43,535 nucleotides of DNA from Thioalkalivibrio sp. (GCA_011389655.1 JAABTX010000015.1:1-43535); one strand, 5' to 3'; shown: positions 26,522 to 36,679, counted from the stretch's first letter. Translations and numbers: made by a program. The notes: a model not told the origin generated them from the letters alone.

Positions 26522-26530
26522 TGGTAGAAT
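26522..26530 (+). promoter_or_regulatory. Extended -10 promoter of gyrA
   Basis: TGGTAGAAT joins an extended -10 TG motif to TAGAAT (5 of 6), 36 bases before the gyrA ATG. The -35 region is GC-rich with no clear match (TTCGCG at 26497 is 22 bases away). A supercoiling-sensitive gyrA promoter would fit, but this is inference. Confidence 0.48.
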
Positions 26531-26566
26531 TGCGCGTTTACCACCGCTGGAAGTCCACGCTCGCCG

Positions 26567-29221
26567 ATGGCTGAATTCGCCAAGGAAATATTCCCGGTCA
26601 ATCTCGAGGACGAGATGCGGCAGTCCTACCTCGATTACGCGATGAGCGTGATCGTGGGACGGGCGCTTCCGGATGTGCGCGACGGTCTGAAGCCGGTGCA
26701 TCGGCGCGTCCTCTACGCGATGCGCGAGCTCGGCAACGACTACAACAAGCCCTACAAGAAGTCTGCGCGCGTGGTGGGCGACGTGATCGGCAAGTACCAT
26801 CCGCACGGCGACTCCGCGGTGTACGACGCGATCGTGCGCATGGCGCAGCCCTTCTCGATGCGTTACATGCTGGTGGACGGGCAGGGCAACTTCGGCTCGG
26901 TGGACGGCGACGCGCCCGCGGCGATGCGCTACACCGAGGTGCGCATGGCGCGCATCGCGCAGGAACTGCTGGCCGACATCGACAAGGAGACGGTCGACTT
27001 TGCCGACAACTACGACGGCTCGGAGCGCGAGCCGTCCGTGCTGCCGGCGCGGTTCCCGCACCTGCTGGTGAACGGGTCCGCCGGCATCGCGGTGGGCATG
27101 GCCACGAACGTCCCGCCCCACAACCTGGGCGAGGTGGTGGATGCCTGTGTCGCCCTGATCGACGATCCGGACATCAGCATCGACGGCCTGATGGACCATC
27201 TGCCGGGGCCGGATTTTCCGACCGCTGCGATCATCAACGGCGCCGACGGCATCCGGGACGCCTACCGCACCGGGCGCGGGCGGGTGTACATCCGCTCGCG
27301 CACCCACACGGAGCCGCTGGAGGGCGGGCAGCGCGAGGCGATCGTGGTCACCGAGCTGCCCTACCAGGTCAACAAGGCACGGCTGATCGAGAAGATCGCC
27401 GAGATGGTGAAGGAGAAGAGGCTCGACGGGATCAGCGAACTGCGCGACGAATCCGACAAGGAGGGGATGCGCATCGTGATCGAGCTCCGGCGCGGCGAGA
27501 TGCCGGAAGTGGTGCTCAACCACCTGTTCATGCACACGCAGATGCAGAACGTGTTCGGCATCAACATGGTCGCGCTGGTGGAGGGGCAGCCGAAGCTGCT
27601 CGACCTGCGGCAGATCCTCGAGGCCTTTCTGCGTCATCGCCGGGAGGTGGTCACCCGACGCACCATCTTCGACCTGCACAAGGCGCGGGAACGAGCCCAT
27701 GTGCTGGAGGGCCTGACGGTCGCGCTGGCAAACATCGACGAGATGATCGCGCTGATCCGGGCGGCCGCCAACCCCGCCGAGGCGAAGGCCGGTCTGCTCG
27801 CGCGCACCTGGGAGCCGGGAGCGGTCACGGGGATGCTGGACCGGGCCGGGGCGGATGCCTCCCGCCCGGAGGACCTGTCCCCGGAGTTCGGCCTGACCGG
27901 CGACGGTTACCGGCTGTCGGAGGCCCAGGCCCAGGCCATTCTCGATCTCCGTCTCCACCGCCTGACCGGTCTCGAGCAGGACAAGATCCTGGAGGAATAC
28001 GGGGGGCTGCTGGACCTCATCGAGGATCTGCTGGATATCCTGGGTTCGGGGGAACGCCTGCAGGAGGAGATCCGCAACGAATTGCTGGCGGTGCGCAAGC
28101 AGTACAGCGATGCGCGCCGGACGGAGATACGCGCCGCCCACGCGAACCTGACGCTGGAAGATCTGATTGGCGAGGAGGACGTGGTGGTCACGCTGTCCCA
28201 CGCGGGATACGTGAAGTACCAGCCCGTCACCGCCTACCGCGCCCAGCGCCGGGGCGGCAGGGGCAAGGCCGCAACCAGCTTCCGCGAGGAAGACTTCATC
28301 GACCGCCTGATGGTGGCCAATACGCACGACACCGTCCTGTGCTTCTCCAGTCGCGGCCGCGTCTACTGGATCAAGGTCTACGAGCTCCCGCAGGGCAGCC
28401 GGGCGTCACGGGGCAAGCCGATCGTCAACCTGTTGCCGCTCGAGTCGGAAGAGCGGATCAACGCGATCCTGCCGGTGCGCGGCTATGCGCAGGATCAGTT
28501 CGTGTTCATGGTGACTGCGGCGGGCACCGTGAAGAAGACGCCGCTCACGGACTTCTCGCGACCGCGCAGCACCGGCATCATCGCGGTCGATCTGCGTGAG
28601 GGAGACCAGCTCGTGGATGTCGCCCTGACCGACGGCCACCAGGACGTGATGCTGGTGACCTCGGCCGGCAAGGCGGTCCGGTTCCCGGAGACGGACGTGC
28701 GGGCCATGGGACGCACCGCCTGCGGCGTGCGCGGCGTGCGCATGGAGGATCCGCACCGGGTGATCGCGCTGTTGATCGTGGATCAGGGCGCCGCCCTGTT
28801 CGCGAGCGAGTTCGGTTACGGGAAACGCACCCGCTTCGACGAATTCCCGCTGCACCGGCGCGGCGGGCAGGGCGTGATCGCGATCCAGTGTGGAGACCGC
28901 AACGGGATGCTTGTCGGCGCGGCCCGGGTCCTCGACGACCAGGAGGTGATGCTGATTACCGATGGGGGGACCCTCGTCCGGACACCGGTCGAACAGATCC
29001 CGCTGATCGGGCGCAACACCCAGGGCGTGCGGCTGATCCGGCTGTCTGAGGGCGAACGGCTGGTGGAACTCGCCCGGGTCGAGCGGCTGCAGGGCGAGGA
29101 CGAACCCGAGGACGAGGCCGAAGACGGCGGCGGGACCGGAGACGGTCCGGAGACCGGTGCATCGAAACCCACGGGAGACGCCGGGGCGGACTCGCCCCGG
29201 GCCAATGGAGACCAGGAATGA
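26567..29221 (+). CDS. gyrA: DNA gyrase subunit A
   Basis: 884 residues. The N-terminal breakage-reunion domain has the catalytic Tyr122 ([10 protein letters not shown]), with residue numbers identical to E. coli. The quinolone-resistance region [12 protein letters not shown] keeps Ser83 and Asp87, the sensitive form. The C-terminal beta-pinwheel begins about residue 530 and carries the GyrA box QRRGGRG, which marks gyrase rather than topoisomerase IV. The end is very acidic ([12 protein letters not shown]). With GyrB it introduces negative supercoils using ATP. serC overlaps the stop by ATGA, so gyrA heads the following superoperon, at least at the translation level. Confidence 0.98.
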   Translation: MAEFAKEIFPVNLEDEMRQSYLDYAMSVIVGRALPDVRDGLKPVHRRVLYAMRELGNDYNKPYKKSARVVGDVIGKYHPHGDSAVYDAIVRMAQPFSMRYMLVDGQGNFGSVDGDAPAAMRYTEVRMARIAQELLADIDKETVDFADNYDGSEREPSVLPARFPHLLVNGSAGIAVGMATNVPPHNLGEVVDACVALIDDPDISIDGLMDHLPGPDFPTAAIINGADGIRDAYRTGRGRVYIRSRTHTEPLEGGQREAIVVTELPYQVNKARLIEKIAEMVKEKRLDGISELRDESDKEGMRIVIELRRGEMPEVVLNHLFMHTQMQNVFGINMVALVEGQPKLLDLRQILEAFLRHRREVVTRRTIFDLHKARERAHVLEGLTVALANIDEMIALIRAAANPAEAKAGLLARTWEPGAVTGMLDRAGADASRPEDLSPEFGLTGDGYRLSEAQAQAILDLRLHRLTGLEQDKILEEYGGLLDLIEDLLDILGSGERLQEEIRNELLAVRKQYSDARRTEIRAAHANLTLEDLIGEEDVVVTLSHAGYVKYQPVTAYRAQRRGGRGKAATSFREEDFIDRLMVANTHDTVLCFSSRGRVYWIKVYELPQGSRASRGKPIVNLLPLESEERINAILPVRGYAQDQFVFMVTAAGTVKKTPLTDFSRPRSTGIIAVDLREGDQLVDVALTDGHQDVMLVTSAGKAVRFPETDVRAMGRTACGVRGVRMEDPHRVIALLIVDQGAALFASEFGYGKRTRFDEFPLHRRGGQGVIAIQCGDRNGMLVGAARVLDDQEVMLITDGGTLVRTPVEQIPLIGRNTQGVRLIRLSEGERLVELARVERLQGEDEPEDEAEDGGGTGDGPETGASKPTGDAGADSPRANGDQE

Positions 29222-30300
29222 ATCGAGTTTTCAACTTCAGCGCGGGTCCCGCCGCGCTCCCCGAACCGGTGCTGGAGCGTGCCCGGTCCGAGTGGATGGA
29301 TTTCCGCGGTGCCGGCATGTCGGTGATGGAGATGAGCCATCGCGGAAAGATCTTCATGGAGATTGCGGAAAAAGCGGAGAGCGATGTCCGCAGGCTGCTG
29401 GAAGTGCCGGACGACTACGCGGTGCTGTTCCTGCAGGGCGGCGCGACGGGTCAGTTTGCAGCGGTGCCGCTGAACCTCCAGCCCGGTGGGCAGGGCATGG
29501 ACTACCTGGACACCGGAGCGTGGTCGGTGAAGGCGATCAAGGAAGCGCAGAAATTCGGGACCGTGAACGTGGTCGCGAGCAGCAAGGACAGCGGTTACGC
29601 CTCGATTCCCGACCGGTCCGAATGGCGCCTGGACCCGGATGCGGCCTACCTGCACTACACGCCGAACGAGACCATCGGCGGCGTCGAGTTTCACTTCGTG
29701 CCGGATGCCGGCGCGGTACCGCTGGTGGCCGACATGTCGTCGACCATCCTTTCGCGGCCCCTGGACGTATCGCGTTATGGCGTGATCTATGCTGGTGCCC
29801 AGAAGAACATCGGTCCCGCCGGGGTGACGCTGGTGATCGTGCGCAGGGATCTGCTGGAACGCAGCTCCGGCCCCGTGCCTGCGGTGGTGGACTACGCGCT
29901 GCAGGCCAGCAACGACTCGATGTACAACACACCACCGACGCTCACGTGGTACCTCTCGGGTCTGGTCTTCGAATGGCTCCTGGAGCAGGGCGGTCTGCCG
30001 GCGATGGCCGAGGTCAACCAGCGCAAGGCGGCAAAGCTCTATCACTTCGTCGACAACTCGGAGTTCTACCGCAATCCCGTCGATGTCGCCGCGCGCTCAT
30101 GGATGAACGTGCCCTTCATCCTGGCCGACGCGGCCCTCGACGGCAGCTTCCTGAAGCAGGCGGCAGAGGCCGGGTTGTCGGGGCTGAAGGGACACCGCTC
30201 CGTGGGCGGCATGCGGGCGAGTCTCTACAATGCGGTGCCGGAGGCCGCGGTGGACGCGCTGATCGAGTTCATGGCCGACTTTGAACAACGCCATGCCTGA
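29218..30300 (+). CDS. serC: Phosphoserine aminotransferase
   Basis: 360 residues. The N-terminus [18 protein letters not shown], the PLP-binding QGGATGQFA and the Schiff-base Lys196 in [12 protein letters not shown] identify SerC. It converts 3-phosphohydroxypyruvate and glutamate to phosphoserine, and in many gammaproteobacteria also acts in pyridoxine synthesis. It is coupled to gyrA by an ATGA overlap (29218-29221) and followed after 13 bases by serA, which supplies its substrate. Confidence 0.97.
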   Translation: MNRVFNFSAGPAALPEPVLERARSEWMDFRGAGMSVMEMSHRGKIFMEIAEKAESDVRRLLEVPDDYAVLFLQGGATGQFAAVPLNLQPGGQGMDYLDTGAWSVKAIKEAQKFGTVNVVASSKDSGYASIPDRSEWRLDPDAAYLHYTPNETIGGVEFHFVPDAGAVPLVADMSSTILSRPLDVSRYGVIYAGAQKNIGPAGVTLVIVRRDLLERSSGPVPAVVDYALQASNDSMYNTPPTLTWYLSGLVFEWLLEQGGLPAMAEVNQRKAAKLYHFVDNSEFYRNPVDVAARSWMNVPFILADAALDGSFLKQAAEAGLSGLKGHRSVGGMRASLYNAVPEAAVDALIEFMADFEQRHA

Positions 30301-30313
30301 ACAGAGGGCACCC

Positions 30314-31477
30314 ATGTTTCGGATCCAGACCTTCAACAACATCGCGGTGCGCGGTCTCAACCGTTTTCCGCGGGAGACCTATGAGGTGGCGTCGGGGCTC
30401 GCCGACCCGCACGCGATCATGCTGCGCTCGCACAACCTGCACGCGACCCCCGTCGCGGATTCGGTGCAGGCCGTCGGGCGCGCCGGCAGCGGCGTGAACA
30501 ACATCCCGGTGGATGCGCTGTCTGCCCGTGGCGTCGCCGTGTTCAATGCCCCCGGGGCGAACGCGAACGCGGTCAAGGAGCTGGTGGTCGCGGGAATGCT
30601 CCTGGCCTCGCGGAACCTGATCCCGGCGGCCGAGTATCTCCGGGGGCTGGACGGCAGTGACCCGGAGTTCACGAAGCGGGTGGAGGACGGCAAGAAGCGC
30701 TTCGTCGGCTTCGAGCTCCCGGGGCGCACGCTCGGGGTGATTGGGCTCGGGGCGATCGGAGTCAGGATCGCCAATGCCGCCCGGGCACTGGGCATGCACG
30801 TGGTCGGCTACGATCCGAAGATCACCGTGGAGAGCGCCTGGCGCCTGGAGGCCGACGTCGACCGTGCCCGCACGGTGGACGCGGTGGCGGCCAGCGCCGA
30901 CGTGATCACCTTCCACGTGCCCCTGAACGAACATACCCGCAACATCCTGGACGCGACGCGCGTGCGCTCGCTGAAGCGCGGGGCGGTCGTGATCAACCTC
31001 GCCCGCGAGGGCGTGGTCGACGATGCGGCCATCTGCGCGGCGCTGGACGAGGGGCGGATCCATGCCTTCGTCACCGACTTCCCGACGCCGGAACTGATCG
31101 GGCATCCGCGGGTGATCGCGCTGCCGCACCTGGGGGCTTCGACGGTGGAGTCCGAGGAAAACTGCGCGGTGATGGTCGCGGACCAGCTGCGCGACTACCT
31201 CGAGAACGGAAACGTCCGCAATGCGGTGAACCTGCCGACCCTGGCACTGGAGCGCAAGGGCGATACCCGGCTCGCCATCGTGAACCGGAATCTCCCGGAC
31301 CGGGTCGGCCAGATCTCGCGTACACTTGGCCAGAAGAACGTGAACATCGTGCACATGGTCAACGAGTCCCGCGGCGACCTCGCCTACACCCTGCTGGATG
31401 TCGAAGGAGAGGTCGATGCCGCGACGGCAGAGGCCATCAGCTCAATCGACGGGGTCCTGCGCGCACGGGTCCTGTAG
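30314..31477 (+). CDS. serA: D-3-phosphoglycerate dehydrogenase, short type with ACT domain
   Basis: 387 residues from ATG 30314, which has AGAGGG 5 bases upstream; earlier in-frame starts (TTG 30281, ATG 30293) overlap serC and lack such a site. NAD-binding motif: GVIGLGAIGVRIANAARALG. Catalytic Arg in NLAREGVVDD, His in LPHLGAST. Where many SerA proteins have a DVFxxEP motif, this one has TDFPTPELIGHP, followed by GASTVESEENCA, marks of a shorter SerA subtype. A C-terminal ACT domain (RVGQISRTLGQKNVNIVHM) suggests serine feedback. It oxidises 3-phosphoglycerate to 3-phosphohydroxypyruvate. In Pseudomonas pheA directly follows serC, so this serA is an addition. Its stop shares a base with the pheA start. 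Confidence 0.92.
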   Translation: MFRIQTFNNIAVRGLNRFPRETYEVASGLADPHAIMLRSHNLHATPVADSVQAVGRAGSGVNNIPVDALSARGVAVFNAPGANANAVKELVVAGMLLASRNLIPAAEYLRGLDGSDPEFTKRVEDGKKRFVGFELPGRTLGVIGLGAIGVRIANAARALGMHVVGYDPKITVESAWRLEADVDRARTVDAVAASADVITFHVPLNEHTRNILDATRVRSLKRGAVVINLAREGVVDDAAICAALDEGRIHAFVTDFPTPELIGHPRVIALPHLGASTVESEENCAVMVADQLRDYLENGNVRNAVNLPTLALERKGDTRLAIVNRNLPDRVGQISRTLGQKNVNIVHMVNESRGDLAYTLLDVEGEVDAATAEAISSIDGVLRARVL

Positions 31478-32559
31478 TGGTGGATTCGGCGGAACTGGAG
31501 CAGCTGCGCGAGCGCATCGACGCGCTCGACGCCGAGCTCCTGCGTCTGCTGAACGAGCGGGCGCGCTGTGCGGTCGAGGTTGCGACGGTGAAGCGGCGCC
31601 AGGGCGGGGAGGCGTTCTACCGCCCGGAACGCGAGGCGGGGATCCTGCGCCAGGTCCGTGAGCAGAACACCGGGCCGCTCCCGGGCGACGCGGTGGTGCG
31701 GCTCTTCCGCGAGATCATGTCGGAGTGCCTGGCGCTGGAGGAACCGCTGGTCGTGGCCTTTCTCGGCCCCGAGGGGACCTTCACCGACCTTGCCACGCGC
31801 AAGCATTTCGGCCAGGCGGCGACGCTCCAGCCGCTGGTCTCCATTGACAGCGTCTTTCGCGAGGTGGAATCCGGGCGCGCCCATTTCGGGGTCGTGCCGA
31901 TTGAAAACAGCACGGAGGGCGTGGTCACGCACACCGTGGACTGCTTCCTGGAATCCCCGCTGCTGATCTGCGGCGAGGTGATCCTTCCGGTGCAGCACCA
32001 TCTGCTGTCCCGCTGCGAGCGACTGGAGGATGTGCGCCTGGTGATGGCGCATCCCCAGGCGCTCGCGCAGTGCCGACAGTGGCTCGACCGCGAACTGCCG
32101 GGGGCGGAACGGCGCCACGCCTCGAGCAATGGACTGGCGGCGCAGAACGCGGCCGGGACGGCCGGGGCAGCCGCGATCGCCAGCGACGCGGCCGCCGAGC
32201 GTTACGGTCTGCAGGTACTGGCGCAGAACATCGAGGACCGCGGCGACAACACCACCCGGTTCCTGGTCATCGGCCGGGTCGAGGCGGGCAGGACCGGCCG
32301 TGACCGGACTTCGATCATGCTCAGCACCGCAAACCGGCCCGGGTCCCTGTTCGGTCTGCTGAAGCCGATCGCCGAGGCCGGGATCAGTCTGACCCGGATC
32401 GAATCGCGGCCCTCCCGGTGTGTGAACTGGGACTACGTGTTCTTCCTGGATTTCATCGGGCACCGCGATGACACGGCGGTGGCCGCCTGCCTGGAGGCAC
32501 TGCGCGAGTCGGCGGACATGCTGAAGATCCTTGGCAGCTACCCCCAGGCGGCGACCTAG
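31477..32559 (+). CDS. pheA: Bifunctional chorismate mutase/prephenate dehydratase (P-protein)
   Basis: 360 residues from a GTG at 31477 whose first base is the last of the serA TAG. The AroQ-type chorismate mutase domain (about 1-90) starts LEQLRERIDALDAELLRLLN. Prephenate dehydratase (about 93-270) starts VAFLGPEGTFTDLA and includes VPIENSTEGVV and the TRF motif (NTTRFLVIG). The C-terminal ACT domain has the phenylalanine-sensing ESRPSR. It makes phenylpyruvate from chorismate. The ESRP motif indicates allosteric feedback by phenylalanine. No leader-peptide attenuator is visible, and the tight junction leaves no room for one. Confidence 0.97.
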   Translation: MVDSAELEQLRERIDALDAELLRLLNERARCAVEVATVKRRQGGEAFYRPEREAGILRQVREQNTGPLPGDAVVRLFREIMSECLALEEPLVVAFLGPEGTFTDLATRKHFGQAATLQPLVSIDSVFREVESGRAHFGVVPIENSTEGVVTHTVDCFLESPLLICGEVILPVQHHLLSRCERLEDVRLVMAHPQALAQCRQWLDRELPGAERRHASSNGLAAQNAAGTAGAAAIASDAAAERYGLQVLAQNIEDRGDNTTRFLVIGRVEAGRTGRDRTSIMLSTANRPGSLFGLLKPIAEAGISLTRIESRPSRCVNWDYVFFLDFIGHRDDTAVAACLEALRESADMLKILGSYPQAAT

Positions 32560-32634
32560 TGCACACCGGTCCGCTCCAATCCCGACGCCCGGGCGCCGTG
32601 CCGCCACGGCCGCGGACTACACAAGGGCTGGAAC

Positions 32635-33753
32635 ATGGTTGATTTTGCTGCACTCGCGGTGCCCGGCGTCCAGGCGCTGCGCCCCTACGAGCCGGGCAAG
32701 CCGGTCGAGACCCTCGAACGCGAGCTGGGAATCCTCGAGGCGGTAAAGCTTGCCTCCAACGAGAATGCGCTGGGCCCGAGCCCGCGGGCGGTCGAGGCCG
32801 CCGGCCGGGCCCTGGGCAACCTGCACATCTACCCGGACGGCAATGGCCTCGCGCTGAAGGAGGCGCTCGCCGAACGGCACGGCGTGGTCCCGGAACAGGT
32901 CACGCTTGGCAACGGGTCCAACGAGGTGCTCGAACTCGTCGCCCGAACCTGGCTCGCGCCCGGGCGCAACGCGGTCTATTCGCGGCATGCCTTTGCGGTC
33001 TATCCGCTGGTGGTGCAGGCCGTCGCCGCCGAGGGACGCGCGGCGGCGGCGCGGCCGGCGGATTCCGGACAGCCCTACGGTCACGACCTGGACGCGATGG
33101 CGGCCGAGGTGGATGCCGACACGCGGGTGGTGTTCGTGGCCAACCCGAACAACCCCACCGGAACGTGGCTAACCGCGACGGCGCTGGAGCGGTTCATCAC
33201 GCAGATGCCGGCCGAGACGCTGGTGGTGGTCGACGAGGCCTACGCCGAGTACGTGGAGCACCCCGACTACCCGGACACCACGCGTTGGCTGCAGCGCTTC
33301 CCGAACTTGCTGGTGACGCGGTCCTTCTCGAAGATCCACGGCCTGGCCGGCCTGAGGCTGGGGTATGCGGTATCCTCGGTGGCGGTCGCGGAGCTGATGA
33401 ACAGGGTGCGCCAGCCGTTCAACGTGAACACCCTCGCGCAGGCGGCGGGTCTGGCGGCCATCAGCGATACCGGTCATGTCGCGGAGAGCGTCCGGATGAA
33501 CCGGGACGGTCTGCAGCAGCTCGGCGCGGGTCTGCGGCAGCGGGGCATCGGCTTCATTCCGTCGGTGGGCAACTTTCTCACCTTCGACATTGCCGAGGCG
33601 CCCGGCCCGGTCTACGAGCGCCTGCTGCGGGAGGGCGTGATCGTCCGCCCGGTGGCGAACTACGGACTTCCGACTCACCTGCGGGTCACGGTCGGCACTC
33701 CCAAGGAAAACGAGCGCTTCCTCCGGGCGCTGGACGTGGTGCTGAAGGCGTGA
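32635..33753 (+). CDS. hisC: Histidinol-phosphate/aromatic aminotransferase (HisC2 type)
   Basis: 372 residues. Fold-type I motifs: LASNENALGPSP, NPNNPTGTW, VVDEAYAEYV and the PLP Lys233 in RSFSKIHGLAGLRLGYA. Length and motifs are those of HisC. Its place between pheA and tyrA suggests the HisC2 branch that serves aromatic amino acids (transamination of phenylpyruvate or hydroxyphenylpyruvate) as well as or instead of histidinol phosphate; sequence alone does not settle this. A 75-base gap precedes it, and tyrA overlaps its stop by GTGA. Confidence 0.93.
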   Translation: MVDFAALAVPGVQALRPYEPGKPVETLERELGILEAVKLASNENALGPSPRAVEAAGRALGNLHIYPDGNGLALKEALAERHGVVPEQVTLGNGSNEVLELVARTWLAPGRNAVYSRHAFAVYPLVVQAVAAEGRAAAARPADSGQPYGHDLDAMAAEVDADTRVVFVANPNNPTGTWLTATALERFITQMPAETLVVVDEAYAEYVEHPDYPDTTRWLQRFPNLLVTRSFSKIHGLAGLRLGYAVSSVAVAELMNRVRQPFNVNTLAQAAGLAAISDTGHVAESVRMNRDGLQQLGAGLRQRGIGFIPSVGNFLTFDIAEAPGPVYERLLREGVIVRPVANYGLPTHLRVTVGTPKENERFLRALDVVLKA

Positions 33754-34631
33754 TCGGGCGGCTGGTGATCTTCGGGGTCGGCCTGATCGGCGGTTCCATG
33801 GCGCTCGCGCTGCGCGCCGCCGGGGCGGTCTCCGAGGTGGTGGGCTGCTCGCGTTCGGAGGCCAACCTGGCAGAGGCGCAGCGGCTGGGCGTCATCGACC
33901 GCTGGACCACCGATCCCGCGCAGGCCTGCGCCGCGGCGGACGTCGGCGTGCTCGCGGTGCCGCTCGGATCGATGCAGGACCTGTCCGCGGCGATCGCGGA
34001 GCACTGGCCGTCCGAGGCCGTGCTCACCGATGTGGGCAGCAGCAAGCAGGCGGTGCTCGACGCGGTTCGGGCCGGATTCGGGAGGCTGCCGCGCAACTTC
34101 GTCGCCGGTCATCCGATCGCGGGCACCGAGCGCAGCGGTGTCGGGGCCGCCTTTCCGGGCCTGTTCCGGGACCGCCTGGTGATCCTGACCCCGGCTGACG
34201 AGACCAGCCCGCTGGCCGCGGAGCGGGTGGCCGACATGTGGCGGGCCACCGGCGCGCGGATCGAGTTCATGACCCCGGCCCACCACGACCACGTGCTGGC
34301 GGCGACCAGCCACCTGCCTCATGTGCTCGCATTCGCGCTGGTGGAATCGCTGGCGCGGATGAGCGAGAGCGACGAGATCTTCCATTACGCGGCGGGCGGG
34401 TTCCACGACTTCACCCGGATTGCGTCCAGCGACCCGGTGGTATGGCGGGACATCTGCCTCGCCAACCGGGACGCGATCCTGGAGATGCTGGAGCGCTTTC
34501 AGGGCGATCTGGAGAGCCTTCGGCAGGTGATCGCCCGCGGCGACGGCGCGGAGCTCGAGGCGCGCTTCGGTTTCGCCAAGGACGCACGGGACCGCTTCAG
34601 CGAGAAGATGCAGGCACAACTGGATCAGTGA
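33750..34631 (+). CDS. tyrA: Prephenate dehydrogenase
   Basis: 293 residues from a GTG at 33750 that overlaps the hisC stop (GTGA, 33750-33753). The frame is open further upstream, but the Rossmann motif LVIFGVGLIGGSMALALR begins at residue 5 of this start. Other family marks are DVGSSKQAVLDAV, GHPIAGTERSG with the conserved His, and HHDHVLAATSHLPH. It is the monofunctional NAD(P)-dependent type without mutase or ACT domain, oxidising prephenate to 4-hydroxyphenylpyruvate for tyrosine. aroA starts 4 bases after its stop. Confidence 0.95.
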   Translation: MIGRLVIFGVGLIGGSMALALRAAGAVSEVVGCSRSEANLAEAQRLGVIDRWTTDPAQACAAADVGVLAVPLGSMQDLSAAIAEHWPSEAVLTDVGSSKQAVLDAVRAGFGRLPRNFVAGHPIAGTERSGVGAAFPGLFRDRLVILTPADETSPLAAERVADMWRATGARIEFMTPAHHDHVLAATSHLPHVLAFALVESLARMSESDEIFHYAAGGFHDFTRIASSDPVVWRDICLANRDAILEMLERFQGDLESLRQVIARGDGAELEARFGFAKDARDRFSEKMQAQLDQ

Positions 34632-34635
34632 GAAG

Positions 34636-35943
34636 ATGACCACGACCTTCAGTGTGGAGCCGGGCGGTTCCCTGCGCGGTGACCTCCGGGTGCCGGGCGA
34701 CAAGTCGATTTCGCACCGGTCGATCATGTTCGGCGCGCTGGCCGAGGGTCGCACCCGGGTCAGTGGCTTCCTCGATGGCGAGGACTGCCTCGCGACGCTC
34801 GTCGCCTTCCAGGCGATGGGCGTACCGATCGAGCGACGGGAACGTCATACCCTGATCATCGACGGCGTTGGCCTGCACGGTCTGCGGGAACCGCAGACAC
34901 CTCTGGACATGGGTAACTCCGGTACTGCGATGCGGCTGATGTGCGGGGTGCTGGCCGGGCAACCCTTCGACAGCGTCCTGGTCGGCGACGCCTCGCTGGG
35001 CCGTCGCCCGATGCGCCGGGTCACCGACCCACTGGCGGAGATGGGCGCCCGGATCGACACCGGGGAGAACGGGACGCCCCCGCTGCACGTGCACGGCGGC
35101 CAGCGCCTGCGCGGACGTCGGCACACGCTGTCCGTGGCCAGCGCCCAGGTGAAGTCGGCGCTGTTGCTGGCAGGTCTCTGGAGCGACGGCGAGACCTGCG
35201 TCACCGAGCCGGCGCCCACGCGGGATCACACCGAGCGGATGCTGCTGGGCTTTGGCTACGATCTGCACCGGGACGGTCGCCGAACCTGCCTGCAGGGCGG
35301 CGGTCGGCTCACGGGACGCGCGGTGGAGGTGCCGGCCGACATGTCCTCGGCGGCCTTCTTTCTGGTCGGCGGCAGCATCGCGGAGGGATCGGACCTGCTG
35401 CTTCGCCACGTCGGCGTGAATCCGACCCGCACCGGCGCGATCGATATCCTGCGCCTGATGGGCGCCTCGATCGAGATCCGCGAGCCACGCGAGATCGGGG
35501 GCGAGCCGGTCGCGGACCTGCACGTGCGCTCGGCGCCGTTGCGCGGCGTCCGGATACCGCCGGAGCTGGTGCCGTTGGCGATTGACGAGTTTCCCGCCCT
35601 GTTCGTTGCCGCGGCGTGCGCCGAGGGGGAGACGGTGTTGGCCGGCGCAGAGGAACTGCGGGTGAAGGAGAGCGACCGGATCCAGGTGATGGCCGACGGG
35701 CTCTCCGCTCTCGGGGTCCGCTGCGAGGTCCTGCCGGACGGGATCCGGATCCAGGGTCGGGGTATCCTCGACGCCGGGACGGTCTCGAGTCACGGTGATC
35801 ACCGGGTCGCGATGTCATTCGCGATGGCCGCACTGCGCGCGCGAGGATCGATCGTCATCCGCGACTGCGACAACGTCGCGACCTCGTTTCCCGACTTCGC
35901 CGGACTCGCTGCGAGGGCCGGGCTGGAGATCCGGAGCACATGA
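34636..35943 (+). CDS. aroA: EPSP synthase, class II-like motifs
   Basis: 435 residues. It transfers enolpyruvate from PEP to shikimate-3-phosphate. Substrate-binding segments are VPGDKSISHRSIMFGALAEG (Lys23), GNSGTAMRLM, SLGRRPMRRVTDPL, SAQVKSALLLAG, TRDHTERML and EELRVKESDR. The combination GDKS, NxxTxxR, SAQVK and RDHTE is that described for class II (CP4-like) enzymes rather than E. coli class I. However, the loop has Gly where the glyphosate-tolerant CP4 enzyme has Ala100. The gene lies between tyrA (4-base gap) and cmk (ATGA overlap). The synthase call is certain; the class is by motif reading. Confidence 0.97.
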   Translation: MTTTFSVEPGGSLRGDLRVPGDKSISHRSIMFGALAEGRTRVSGFLDGEDCLATLVAFQAMGVPIERRERHTLIIDGVGLHGLREPQTPLDMGNSGTAMRLMCGVLAGQPFDSVLVGDASLGRRPMRRVTDPLAEMGARIDTGENGTPPLHVHGGQRLRGRRHTLSVASAQVKSALLLAGLWSDGETCVTEPAPTRDHTERMLLGFGYDLHRDGRRTCLQGGGRLTGRAVEVPADMSSAAFFLVGGSIAEGSDLLLRHVGVNPTRTGAIDILRLMGASIEIREPREIGGEPVADLHVRSAPLRGVRIPPELVPLAIDEFPALFVAAACAEGETVLAGAEELRVKESDRIQVMADGLSALGVRCEVLPDGIRIQGRGILDAGTVSSHGDHRVAMSFAMAALRARGSIVIRDCDNVATSFPDFAGLAARAGLEIRST

Positions 35944-36629
35944 CCGCGGTCCTTGCGATCGACGGGCCGGGCGGCGCCGGGAAGGGGACGGTCAGCAAGC
36001 GGCTGGCGGAATCCCTCGGCTGGCACCTGCTCGACAGCGGTGCGCTGTACCGGCTGGTCGGCGTTGCGGCGCGAAAGCGCGGTGTCGACCTCTCAAATAT
36101 TGCGCAACTTTCGGATATTGCAAGAGATCTGGACGTTGAATTCCGCGTCGCGGGGGCGGGAGAACTGGTGCAGACGTGGCTTGAAGGTGAACAGATCGAC
36201 CATCTTCTGCGCACCGAGACCGCGGGAAGCGATGCCTCGGTCGTGGCCGCGATTCCCGAGGTGAGAGCGGCGCTGCTGCAGCGGCAGCGTGATTTTGCGG
36301 TCCCGCCAGGGCTGGTCGCCGACGGCCGCGACATGGGGACGGTGGTGTTTCCCGACGCCGATCTGAAGGTGTTCCTGACCGCCTCCGTGGAAGAACGCGC
36401 ACACAGGCGTTACAAGCAGTTGAAGGAACAAGGACTTAGTGCTAACCTTCGCGCCCTTCGGGAAGAGTTGGAGGCCCGTGACCGTCGGGATTCCGAGCGT
36501 GCGGCGGCGCCGCTGAAGCCGGCACCGGACGCCTGGATCCTCGATACCACCGGAGTCGGCGTAGACAAGGTGGTGACGATGGTCCGGGAACGCCTGACCG
36601 GCATTCTCTCCTCCCGTGAATCGAGATGA
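35940..36629 (+). CDS. cmk: Cytidylate kinase
   Basis: 229 residues, starting in an ATGA overlap with aroA (35940-35943). The P-loop is AIDGPGGAGKGTVSKRLA, the CMP-binding segment LLDSGALYRLVG, and the Arg-rich lid DGRDMGTVVFPDADLKVFL with ERAHRRYKQL. It phosphorylates CMP and dCMP with ATP. It leads into rpsA as in most gammaproteobacteria, where rpsA promoters often lie in or just after cmk. A locally A/T-richer stretch at about 36090-36140 inside this gene stands out from the GC-rich surroundings, but I find no clean promoter in it. Confidence 0.96.
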   Translation: MTAVLAIDGPGGAGKGTVSKRLAESLGWHLLDSGALYRLVGVAARKRGVDLSNIAQLSDIARDLDVEFRVAGAGELVQTWLEGEQIDHLLRTETAGSDASVVAAIPEVRAALLQRQRDFAVPPGLVADGRDMGTVVFPDADLKVFLTASVEERAHRRYKQLKEQGLSANLRALREELEARDRRDSERAAAPLKPAPDAWILDTTGVGVDKVVTMVRERLTGILSSRESR

Positions 36630-36679
36630 AGGCAACCGACGTTTTTTGCGAAGTACGTACTGAATCCGTTCTCCGTCAT

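Noticed and set aside
25166-28327. A 1053-codon open frame antisense to comEC, mtnA and gyrA
   Set aside because: It spans parts of three well-identified genes on the opposite strand; the translation is low-complexity His/Arg/Gly-rich and matches nothing I recognise.
33165-33749. A 195-codon upstream extension of tyrA
   Set aside because: It overlaps hisC in another frame, and the Rossmann motif starts five residues after the GTG at 33750, which fits the family N-terminus.
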